DNA from: Emiliania huxleyi CCMP1516
Lineage: Eukaryota; Haptophyta; Isochrysidales; Noelaerhabdaceae
Direction: 5' to 3'
Assembly (NCBI RefSeq): GCF_000372725.1
Contig: NW_005196094.1
Coordinates: 468,040-532,039, forward strand
Length of the DNA: 64,000 nt
Below the pieces are notes generated by a model that saw only the letters and a program-made list of their open reading frames with translations, had not been told where the DNA came from and did not search any database. The translations under genes were made by a program, and so were the position numbers. Of this stretch, positions 30,258-39,568 are shown piece by piece (position 1 is the first letter of the stretch; every line of letters starts with the position of its first letter).

Positions 30258-31553
30258 GATCTTGTTCGCACACTGATCACACGATCTCCGCCTGCCGAGA
30301 AGCGAGATGCGCCTGCCTCCAGGCGGAGCCCGGCCCCCGCGCTTGAGCCGCCGTCGCGGCCCTCGTTCGTCCCAATGGCTGTTGGGGCCTGTCCTCACAC
30401 TACCTCCGTCATCCCTCCTCCTCCGCGACTCCCTCAAGGAGCTGGAATGTCTCGGTTGTTGAAACAGCGAAGAGGTTCGCTCACACCGGAATATTTCTTG
30501 GAGCACCTGGAGCTTTCAATATGGATATTTCTCAGGATATTGACAATCGGAATACGGTGTAGCCTCCAGCCTCTGCGTGTGCCCCTGTGGGCCGGATGTG
30601 CCTGTGCGTGTGGCGTGGCCGTGGTGGCCCTCCCCGTGAAAGCGTGACACTCACACATCTGGTCTGTACGTCAGTCTCCGTTAGTAGCCTCGGGCTGAAG
30701 ATCGAGATTCGCTATCCCCTTCTCGACGTGGTTTCGTGCGTAGTCTCAGCTGCGATCCTCACGGGCTCATTTGGCCGGAGACTGCTCCTCCGATTCAACG
30801 GACCAGCGCTCCGTCGCATCTGATCCCCTCCTCGGGCCACCGCACATCGAGACTCGAAGGCTTCGCCGCGCCTGGACAAAGGAAGCTCGGAGCCGAGGGA
30901 CAAAGCCTGCACGCGGCGCGTGCGTGCCGCGAAGCGAGGTACGGAGATTTTTGCAACTCGGGTCCAGCTTTGGCACAGTCACTCCCTCCGTCTCTTTGTC
31001 TGCGCCTCGAGGTGTGCGCTGCCCTGGCCGCGCAAAGGAGATCAGGCGACGCAAGCCGTTTCTGCGAGTGCCGGTCGCCGTGGGCTCAGTCACGGGCGTG
31101 GTGGCTTGCACCTCGTCCGCCACCGGCGTGTTGGACTGCACATCAAGCTCGACGACCATTGTATCGGGGCTATGAACGCGTGCTCAAGGTGCGGCCTCGC
31201 CGTACGTCCTTTTTCCTTGTGTCTTTGCCACGTGGCGAGCTGCCGCCCTGGTCCACGTGCAAGGAAGTTTGCCTTTACGGGGTTCTACCCCCCCCCCCCC
31301 CCCCTGAATACAGAGTAGAAGAAGTAGATGGGGGGTCGTTGTTTTTAGTTTTAGGAGTCTGGACCTTGGACCTTTAGTTCCTTGGACCTTGGACCTTGCC
31401 GCTTGCGAGTGCGGGGCTACTTTTTTTTTGAGTCCGGAAAGTGAGCAAGTGCGCTCGCCGGTCCAAAGTGGGGTCGCGGGTGGCCATGCGAAGTGGTTTC
31501 GCGCACTGCCCACTGTAGCCCCCCCCGAGGCGCCGGAGCCAGGCCGGAGCGTG

Positions 31554-31642
31554 ACCCGAGTGTCGCCCCATGTGCCATGACCCCCGGCGCCGGCCCGACC
31601 CGAGTGTCGCCCCATGTGCCATGACCCCCGGCGCCGGCCCGA
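31554..31642 (+). repeat. 44-bp tandem duplication
   Basis: Two adjacent copies of ACCCGAGTGTCGCCCCATGT followed by GCCATGACCCCCGGCGCCGG. Confidence 0.85.
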
Positions 31643-32332
31643 GCGCTGAGACCGAAGGTGAAGCCAATGCGCGCGCGCCGCAAGCGCGGCACTGCTCGGC
31701 CGTACGGCAGGCTGACAGCACGAGAGGACGTTCGCGACGTGCGTGGATTCTGGATACGTGCAACCTGGCGAGTGCGATGACCCGCGAGCGCGACCTCAGC
31801 GCGCGGTCCCACCGGTCTGCTGTGTGCTGACTCGACTCTCGTGTGCTGTGGTCGTGACTGCTCGAGGCGGGTGGTCGGACGCGGCCGCAAGGGCGGGCCC
31901 GGGCGCCCCCCGGCGCCTGGCGCGCTCACCCTCACGCGGCGCCCCTTCAATCAGATATGCGGGACTTACTCTCTCACTAGAGCGATAGAGAGAGCGTAAC
32001 TAAAGACTGGCATCCCTGCTCCGAGCTGCAACGCGATATACCTCTCAGGCACGGCTGGCAGCTCATCACAGCAGCTGTGGCCGTGGCCGCTCTCTCTGCC
32101 ACACAGCCCACACACACGGGCGGACGGCTCGAGCACATGAGACAAACAGTACACATCCAGTAGACGCGCGGTTTCGCTTATCGGGAGGCGATTCGCCGAC
32201 GATGCGCGATGAGATGCCCATGCCACCCCGTCCAGCACGCATTGCGTGCCGCTCTTGTAGGACATGTGCATGTGCACGCATGCACCACGGCGGACGACAG
32301 AGCATCCTTCACGGCAAAACGGAGGCAGCGGC

Positions 32333-34001
32333 CTAAGCGAAGATCTCGCCGTCGCGGTCGAAGTCGAGCCAGCCAAACGCCCTCGCCAGCCCCGTCGGAG
32401 GGCCTTTAGGCGGCAGCGGCGGCGACGGCGACGGCGGCGGCGGCGACGGCGGGACGGGCAGCTGCGGCGGCGGCGAAGGCGGCGAAGGCGGCGGCGACGG
32501 GGGCGGGCTGCAGCCGAGGTCGACATTTGCAAACAGGTCGACTCCGTGCTGGAGGACGTAGCGGATGCCCTGGTGGCAGGGGGCGGCGTCGGCGGCGCCT
32601 TGCAGCGACGAGTCGCGGACGGAGCGGGCATAGTTGACGCGGGCGAGCATATCCTCGTGCTGCGCCTGCGGGCCAGGGGGGCGAGGGCTAGGGGAGGGGC
32701 GCCCCTCCCGGCCCACACCGCCCCTTGCGCCCCCCCCCCCCCTCGCCTGGAACGCCTCCCGCGTCTCCGGCAGCACAGAGCCGAGCGCAGTGTTGATCAT
32801 GTTCACGATGCCAGGATACTCGAAATAGCCGTCATCGCGCTCACGCCCCTCCTCGATGAGGGCGTCGAAGGCGCGCGTCTGCAGGTCGGTGTGCGCGCCG
32901 ATGGACAACTCCATCATCTGCGCGAGCGGCGACTCGGCGACGGCGGCGAGCCCGTTGCAGAGCACCTGCGGCAGGGGAGAGGGCGCTGCTGCGGTAGGGA
33001 GGCGTCCTCCTCCTCCCGCCCCTCTGCTCCGCCGGTGTGAAGACTCTAGCCCCCCCCCCCCCCCCCCCCTTGCGGAAAGGGAGCCCTCAGGGTGGCTCTC
33101 GGACGGCCCTAGGGCGGCTGCAGCACGGCTCTCGGGGCGGGTGCAGCGTCGCCTTTGCGAGCGGGATGCCGAGGTCGATCAGCTCGTCCCTGCTCTCCTC
33201 GAGGCTCCAGCCGGCAGGCTCGGGCTCCGGCTCGGGCTCGGAGGGGAGGCCCCTCGCCTTCGGGCCCTCCTCCCCTCCGAACCAGCGGCTGTACCAGCTG
33301 CGCCGCTGCGCGGGCGGCGGCGAGGGCGGCGGAGTGGCGTAGACATGCTTCCCCTTGAAGGCGGCTGCGTCGTCTGGCCACGAGATGGAGGTGTCGAACT
33401 GGCCGGTGCAGTCCGTCACGTGGCTGCGGTTGAAGCCATCGAACTCGATGGTCAGGCTGAGGTTCCCAAAGGTGCGCGCGAGCGCCTTGCCCCGATGCTT
33501 GCCAATGTAAAACATGCCCGACGTGTCGAGGTGGCACTCTCCTATCACCTCGAGCCCCTTCAGCTCGATAGTGCCCGAGTCTGGCATCAGCCGCGGCATG
33601 AATTTGAGGTAGTCAAGCGGCGTGCGGCACTCGTGCAGGTCCACCTCCCGCACCGACGTCTCCAGCAACACGATCTCGGTCACGTCGGTGTACACTTTCG
33701 GAAGGAACGGCGACACCGTCGTGGCAAGTTTGAGGTTGAAGGGCATCGCCGAGATGTGCGGGTGGTTGGGCACGTCCGCGACCACCGCCCGCGCCATCGC
33801 GTCCACCGGCCCGCGGAACCACCAGTCGGACCGGCGGCACTCCTTCTCCCTGTCCTGCAGGAGGCCGCCCACAAACGTCTCGATGTGCGCGCCGCCGTCA
33901 CGGCTAGGCCCAATGCGGACGACGGCGCAGACGAAGCCCGCAGCGCAGAGGAGCCCCGCGGCCCACAGAGTGCGACGCCGCGGCGGAGGCAAGGTCTCCA
34001 T
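32333..34001 (-). CDS. Membrane-anchored protein with proline-rich tail, unknown family
   Basis: Three exons, 34001-33153, 32965-32747 and 32665-32333; both introns (187 and 81 nt) start with GC and end with AG, and the joined frame encodes 466 residues. An N-terminal Arg-rich cytoplasmic stub is followed by one hydrophobic helix (LWAAGLLCAAGFVCAVV). The next about 200 residues (RRSDWWFRGPVDAMARAVVAD...SGMFYIGKHRGKALARTFGN...) look like a globular beta-rich domain without a family I know. A short ATPPPSPPPAQRRSW linker follows, then a helical part (VLCNGLAAVAESPLAQMMEL...) and an extensin-like SPPP-rich tail ending FGWLDFDRDGEIFA, which resembles the first half of an EF-hand loop (D-F-D-R-D-G-E-I). 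The tail suggests secretion to the cell surface or scale-forming vesicles. Function unknown. Confidence 0.6.
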
Positions 34002-34269
34002 GTGCAGGAGGCGACCAATGTGCGCGGCCTCCCTGCCTCGGCGATGCAAAAAAGAAGAAGTTTCGCCCCGGATGTGCGGTTGCTGACTGCACTCCAAGTG
34101 CTCCAAGTTTCCCGCTCCAAGTGCCCCCCCGCAAGTGCTCCTCATCATCGCTGTAGCATGGCAAGTGCTCCTCATCATCAGCGCTCTACATCTCTACAGC
34201 TCTACAGGTACAACGCTCTACATCCTCTACACCCTCCCTCAGGTTCATTAGCTCCGAGTAGAGGGGGCG

Positions 34270-34490
34270 TCCTGCAGTTAAGGGGAAACCCGGTACGCGG
34301 GGCTAACCCTCGGAGACTTGTGTTTACTTTATTTTTGGCCCTTTCCGCCCAGCGAACGCGCACCCCCGGGGCTAGGGCTCTCTAGCCCGTAAGTAACCCG
34401 ATACCGATCATCCGGCCCGCTGGGTGCGCTCCTCAGCTCCCCGGCCCTGGATGTGAGGTTGATGACTGCACTCCAAGTGCTCCAAGTGCA
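34270..34490 (+). repeat. Dispersed repeat (partner 17078-17260)
   Basis: Plus-strand match to the reverse complement of 17078-17260, longer by insertions. It is followed directly by the pyrimidine-rich repeat (34494-34580); at 17050 the same two units also touch but in the opposite relative orientation. Confidence 0.65.
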
Positions 34491-34493
34491 GCA

Positions 34494-34580
34494 TTAAAAT
34501 CCCTGTGTGGTGGCGGCGTGCCCCGTGCCGTCCTCCCATCCCTCCCTTGGGTTGTCTGTTTTCTTTCTTTCTTTTTGGTG
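34494..34580 (+). repeat. Pyrimidine-rich short dispersed repeat
   Basis: TTAAAATCCCTGTGTGGTGG through CCCTTGGGTTGTCTG and a TTTCTTTCTTTCTTTTTGG end; relative of 24115-24184 and 45072-45137. Confidence 0.6.
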
Positions 34581-35040
34581 AGCAGCCTGCTGGTTCTGTG
34601 TGCGGCGTTGGCGAGGCTGCGCGCGGCGCGCGCGGCGCCGCGCGTGGCACGGGAGGCGCGAAAGGCGCGGCTGTCGGTCAACCCCGCGGCGCATGCGCGC
34701 CGCGGAAGCTGCTCGACAGGCGACTTCATTGCGAACGCGGTCGTCGTTACTCCAACTTTCCTTTGCCGATCAAAAGCGCCCGTCCTTTGCTTTTTAGCCG
34801 CGCCGAAATTTAGCCGGCTGTTTTTCTTCATAGCCGTGCAACTTCCGAGTGCTTCATCTGCGCCTCGTATCTCACCGCCGTCACCACACGTGGCACTTTG
34901 TGCAGCGTGGGGTCGGCTCCGCAAGCGTACAAGTGATGCCTCGGCTGGTGCTCTGCTGCACGCCAACTGCAGCCTCCTCTAAGCTGCTGTCGCGATGCCT
35001 CAACGCAAGTCGTACCGCTCGGATCTGCAGTCGCTCTAAA

Positions 35041-35515
35041 CTCAGAGCATGCTCGGCATCAAGACGGATACCGGCTTGGACGAGCTGATCGGCTACAGCC
35101 AGGTTCGCAACGCCTTCACGGTGTGCGGCCAGGAGACGTGGCGGTGCGGCAACGAGGAATTCGTGCGCGACGGCTACACGTTCGTGGGAAGCGCGCCTGC
35201 GCAGCAGCATGGGCGCGGCAGCATGGGCGTGTGCATCGTGCTCTCGCCTCGGGCTGAGGCTGCTCGGCAGCGAGCAGGTGGCAGCAAACCGGTGGCTCGT
35301 TCGCCGGACGGCCGCTCCATCGCTGTGCGGCTCGTTGTGCGCGGCGGCTCGCGCGGCAAGCAGTTCTCGCGCCCACGTCTGCGCACTCCGCCGCCGAGAT
35401 CGACGCGTACTACGAGGGCCTCGCCCAGCTGATCGCTCTGCGGCAGCCGGGTGATGTGCTCGTGTTGTGCGCCGACGCCAACGCCAGCATTGGCCGCGGC
35501 AGCCTCGTGCCCTGA
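35041..35515 (+). pseudogene. Decayed LINE-type (APE) endonuclease fragment
   Basis: Frame 1 from 35049 reads GLDELIGYSQVRNAFTVCGQ, ETWRCGNEEFVRDGYTFVG, GVCIVLSPRAEAAR and RSPDGRSIAVRLVV, the order found in the endonuclease of non-LTR retrotransposons (QET, GV.I.LS, RI...). The frame is then lost near 35370 and another frame continues SAAEIDAYYEGLAQLIALRQ and PGDVLVLCADANASIG (the D.N block), ending in a stop at 35515. No reverse transcriptase follows. It is a truncated, frameshifted copy and not functional. Confidence 0.6.
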
Positions 35516-36569
35516 CTCAAAGACCAGCTAGCTGGTCCGTTCAGTGCCGATGGTCGCGCCGCCCCGCTCCGCCCCGCCCGCCGCCGCGCCGCCGCCCGAT
35601 GATTATTAAGTAATAATTAATTAACAAATAAGTAATTATACCAACCGCCGCCGCGCCGCCCCGCCCTGCGTCGCCCGCTGCCTCGCCGCGCCGCCGCCTT
35701 GCGCCGCCCGCCGCCCCGCCGCGCCGCCGCCCGATGATTAACAAATAATAATTAATACTCGATCATTAATAATGTGTGTGCGTGTGCGTGTGTGTGTGTG
35801 TTTGTTTGCGCGATGGCAGGGAAGGGCAGGGCAGCCGCGAGCAGCAAGTGGCGTCGGCGACGCGGCGAGGACACGATGGTGAGGCCCTCAGCGCAGCGTT
35901 CGCGGCAGCAGCCCCGCCGGCGGCCCCACGCCGCATCAGCGGCGCTCTGAGTGAGTCAGGCTGCGCTGCACAGCCTGCTGAGCACGCTCCCGACGAGCGT
36001 CGCGCCCCGCGGGCCCGCCGCAGGCGACGCGGGCGGCGAGCCCATGCGCGTGTCGTGGGCGTAGTAACTTCGCGTAGGCAGCACTGGCGAAGCGAGGCGG
36101 CCGGCGCCGGCCCCCGCAGGCGGTTGCAGCGAGAGGAGCGAGGTAAAAGACACTGTTGAAAGGTTGGAGAGCAGCCTGCCGTCGAGCAGCACGCCGCGCA
36201 AGCCCGCCGCCGGCGACCCGATCGGATAGCTCGTAGTCATGGTAGCATTCAGCGCGCCATCTCGCCCGAGACGGCCCGCCCTGTCCCTGTAGACCCTCCC
36301 AGAGAGTTGGCGAGGCTGTACAGAGTGCCGAGAGCATGCTGGACAGGCTCCCGTCGAGCGACGAGCCATGCTGGCTCGTCGCGGGTCGCGAGCACGAAGA
36401 CCCGCGCGGCGCGTCGCCGAGCCTGGCGTGCCCGCCCGCACGCCCGCGGCCGCAGGCAAGGAAGGCGAGCTTCCTGGCGTCTATGCCAAGCGCGCACATG
36501 CCAAAAGACACCTCGCAGCGCACGTGACGTGACCGAAGCGGCACGCCTCGGCGCCGCGAGAGCAGCCGG

Positions 36570-37707
36570 AGGGCCCAACTTGAGAATCGTGCTTTTTTGC
36601 GGGTTAGGGATGAAGGCGAAGGACCGATTACGGTGAAGGACCGCAGGTTAGGGACCGATCGCCGCCGCTCACGCCAGCGGACGGCCGTCGTCAGTGATGT
36701 TAGCTACACCACCGTCTACCTCGTGCGACATGCGCTCGCCGGCATCGAGCGAGCAACGTGTTCGACCGACCGGCTCCTGCTGTGTGGACGGCTTCTTGTG
36801 GCTCTCTCGTCGAGAGCGTTTTGCGGCCCGGCGGGTGGGAGAGCATGTGTCGTTTGATGTGTCACTGTGTACCTCATGTCAGTCTTGATAACAAGTACGG
36901 TCGATCCGTCAAAGCGATACACTCGTCACGATCACGTTGGACGGCTTGCACGGAGCTCTGTGCCGACAACCATGAAGAGCCGTACGGCAAGAAGAGCTCG
37001 ATGGGGAGCGAGAATCGCCAAAGGAGGTTTAGGTGGAACCTGAGTCCTCCGTGACGCGCTCAATCGCTCCCAAGCGGGTGGCTCTCGAAAATCGTCGATA
37101 TCTTCCGAAAAGACTGCTCTTGCCGCAGAGCAGCCGACGCGATGCAGACGGAGGCGCAGAAAGGCTACGAGTACTCAACGAGTTCCGCGACCTACGCAGT
37201 CAAACCTGGGGGGAACTGACCGCATCAAGGCGGACTTCCGACACCTCCGTGAGCACCTTTGGCGATTCTCGCTCCCCATCGAGCTCTTCTTGCCGTCGGC
37301 TCTTCCTGTGTGCCGGCACAGAGCTCCGTGCAAGCCGTCCAACGTGATCGTGACGAGTGTATCGCTTTGACGGATCGACCGTACTTGTTATCAAGACTGA
37401 CATGACGTACACAGTGACACATCAAACGACACATGCTCTCCCACCCGCCGGGACGCAAAACGCTCTCGACGAGAGCCACAAGAAGGCGTCCGCACAGCAA
37501 GCCGCTCCTCGGAGAGGCGAGCTCGCTCGATGTCGGCGAGCGCATTGCGCACGCTTTGGACGGTGGCGAAGCCAAAAACACCGATGGTGGCCGTCCGCTG
37601 GCGTGAGCGGTGGCGATCGGTCCCTAACCTGTCGCCCGCGGTCCCTAACCCAAAAGTGGTCCTTCGCGCTTTGGTCCCTCACCAAAAAAGAGCTCAAGTT
37701 GGGCCCT
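36570..37707. mobile_element. Long-inverted-repeat (foldback/MULE-like) DNA element with 7-bp target duplication
   Basis: The element begins AGGGCCCAACTTGAG and ends with its exact reverse complement CTCAAGTTGGGCCCT. It is flanked on both sides by CAGCCGG (36563-36569 and 37708-37714), a 7-bp target-site duplication. The inverted arms are about 450-480 bp each (roughly 36570-37040 and 37230-37707) and similar but not identical, with subterminal TTAGGGACCG repeats. The roughly 190-bp centre encodes no transposase. Size 1138 bp. Long arms and a 7-bp duplication fit a Mutator-like or foldback class of non-autonomous element; the mobilising enzyme is not in the window. Confidence 0.85.
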
Positions 37708-37903
37708 CAGCCGGTCAACGTCGGCACCAAGCGCGCGGCCGCCGGGCGCCTCCGAACCGACAGGGGCGCCGCGGCAGTAGAGAGCACTCCACCTGCCATA
37801 CCGTTGACTGAGCGCCGTGATTGAGCTGGCAGGCGCCAGTACCATACCATGCCCCGGAAAAAGTTGGAACCCTGAGCTGCACTGCCGCGCTGCTGCTTCC
37901 AGC

Positions 37904-38938
37904 ATGCAACGCGTTGCTGCCACGACGCTCCGAGCCGCCACGACGCTCCGAGCCGCCACGACGCTCCGAGCCGCCACGACGCTCCGAGCCGCCACGACGC
38001 TCCGAGCCGCCACGACGCTCCGAGCTGCCACGACGCTCCGAGCTGCCACGACGCTCCGCACCTCGCGGCGCGGCCAATCCTCCACCGCCGCCGCCCCGCT
38101 CCGGTACTTTTCGGCCTGGTTCTGCCCGTTTGCGCACCGCGCCACGCTTGCGCTCGAGCACCACCGCCAGGCCGTTCCCTACGAGTGGGAGGAGTCGCTT
38201 GGCTGGGAGCAGCGGGCGCCGACCGGGGACGAGGACTTTGAGGCGACCGAGCGGAGCGACTGGTGGTACCACTGGAAGTCACCGGCGCTGTTGGCGGCCA
38301 ACCCAAAGGGCATGGTGCCGACGCTGCTCGACCCTGCCACCAACCGCGCCGTGACCGAGTCGATCGTATGCATCCAGTTCATCGACGAGCTCGCCGCCGC
38401 CAACGGCTCGACTGCGCCGCCGCTGCTTCCGACCGACCCGTTCGAGCGAGCGGCCGCGCGGGTCGCGGCGGAGCAGGTCAACAAGAGCGTCACCTCGGGC
38501 TACTACCAGGCGCTGGTCCGCACCGACGCGGCGGAGCGGGCGGACGGCTTCGCAAAGGTGCTCGACGGCCTGCGCGCCTTCACGCGGGAGAGCCGAGGCC
38601 ACTTTTGGGGCGGCGACTCGCTCGGCCTCGTCGACTGCGTGCTGCTGCCGTATGCGTACCGGCTGTACGCGCTCGAGCACTACCGCGGGTTTGCGGTGCC
38701 CGCCTCGGGCGAGGGGGGCGTGTGGGAGAGGTACCAGGCGTGGCTCAGCCGCGCGACCAGCCTGCCGTACGTCGCGCCCACCCTGCCCGAGAGGGAGCGG
38801 TACCTGAGACATGTCGCGAAGTATGCGGAGGGCAAGGCGAGGAGCAAGGTCGGGAACGCTGTGCGGAGGGGCGCGGCGGCGCACGACTACGACGACACCC
38901 TCGACGACGACGCGGCCCACGCGCAGGGCGTCAAGTGA
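37904..38938 (+). CDS. Glutathione S-transferase (omega-like, CPFA motif)
   Basis: 344 residues, single exon. After an N-terminal repeat leader, residues about 65-85 read PLRYFSAWFCPFAHRATLAL, a thioredoxin-fold start with a Cys in CPFA as in omega-class or lambda-type transferases. NPKGMVPTLLDPATNRAVTESIVCIQFIDE gives the cis-Pro (VPTL) and the E-S glutathione-gamma-Glu contact. The all-alpha C-terminal domain contains FWGGDSLGLVDCVLLPYAYRL. Omega-type enzymes do thiol transfer, dehydroascorbate reduction and deglutathionylation. The leader has eight units of an 18-bp repeat encoding ATTLRA; being basic and hydroxylated it could serve as a mitochondrial or plastid targeting peptide. The ATG at 37904 directly precedes this repeat. 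A motif similar to that upstream of the DUF218 gene (CATACCATGCCCCGGAAAAA) lies at 37844-37863. Confidence 0.85.
   Translation: MQRVAATTLRAATTLRAATTLRAATTLRAATTLRAATTLRAATTLRAATTLRTSRRGQSSTAAAPLRYFSAWFCPFAHRATLALEHHRQAVPYEWEESLGWEQRAPTGDEDFEATERSDWWYHWKSPALLAANPKGMVPTLLDPATNRAVTESIVCIQFIDELAAANGSTAPPLLPTDPFERAAARVAAEQVNKSVTSGYYQALVRTDAAERADGFAKVLDGLRAFTRESRGHFWGGDSLGLVDCVLLPYAYRLYALEHYRGFAVPASGEGGVWERYQAWLSRATSLPYVAPTLPERERYLRHVAKYAEGKARSKVGNAVRRGAAAHDYDDTLDDDAAHAQGVK
37918..38063 (+). repeat. 18-bp coding minisatellite in GST leader
   Basis: Eight tandem copies of CCACGACGCTCCGAGCCG (last copies with GCTG), in frame, encoding ATTLRA. Because the unit is a multiple of three, length changes keep the frame. 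Confidence 0.95.
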
Positions 38939-39568
38939 ACTGGCACGGGGTGCCCATTGTGCATTGATTCCAAAAAGGCAAAAAAGACCCCGAGCCGGTG
39001 GAGTTGGCCAAAAGTACAGGTTTCGATCCGGGCCACCGCAAATTTTGATCAGCAAATTTCGAGGAGCGGCCGCAAATTTTGAGGTAGATTTTGATTGTCA
39101 AAACGTGTCCGTCTTGGCACAGGATAGAGCATATAGGCGGCGAACACCCAGGTGCGCAGGGACATCGCGACTCTGCCCACTCGCTCGACCCTTTTGCCGC
39201 GAGAGGGCGCCGGCCGCGTGTAAGAGGTGGCTGGCGCACTGTGATGTGTTTATCACAGTAGCCCGAGGACGGGGGGGGGGCGGGCCTCACCCGGGGCTCA
39301 CCCCGAGACCCCACCCCGGGACGCGCCGGCTGCGGGTGAGGCCCCACCCCCGGGGCAGTGAGGGGCAGGGGCGGGGCGGAGCTCCTCAGAGTGAGGCGCC
39401 CCGGGTGCCCCCCCCCCCCCCCGGCACCCGACCCGCCCATTCAGCTCGCCCATTCAGCTCTTTCGTCGGAGCACTCCGAGCGTGCTTTTTTCAATTTTTT
39501 AGGCGGGATTTGTGGTCAACTTAGGCGCGCGCGCGAAACACAGATACACAGACGACACAACCGAACCA
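38939..39568. other. Intergenic
   Basis: Contains three CAAATTTTGA-type words (39040-39095), G and C homopolymer runs and CCCCGGG-rich stretches (39270-39425). No gene or clear inverted termini that could mark a transposon edge were found. Confidence 0.45.

Larger units (their letters stand above)
30082..32332. other. Intergenic, no gene recognised
   Basis: Holds a TAAA-tailed repeat copy (30191-30257), a C homopolymer run (about 31290-31305) and a 44-bp tandem duplication (31554-31642). Several short open frames on both strands match nothing. Confidence 0.45.
34002..37903. other. Repeat- and relic-rich interval
   Basis: No intact host gene seen. Contains the dispersed repeat (34270-34490 with a partial copy at 34060-34110), a pyrimidine-rich repeat (34494-34580), a decayed LINE endonuclease (35041-35515), GCCGCC-rich and TAATTA-rich alternating patches (35560-35760) with a short TG tract, and the long-inverted-repeat element (36570-37707). 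Confidence 0.5.
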
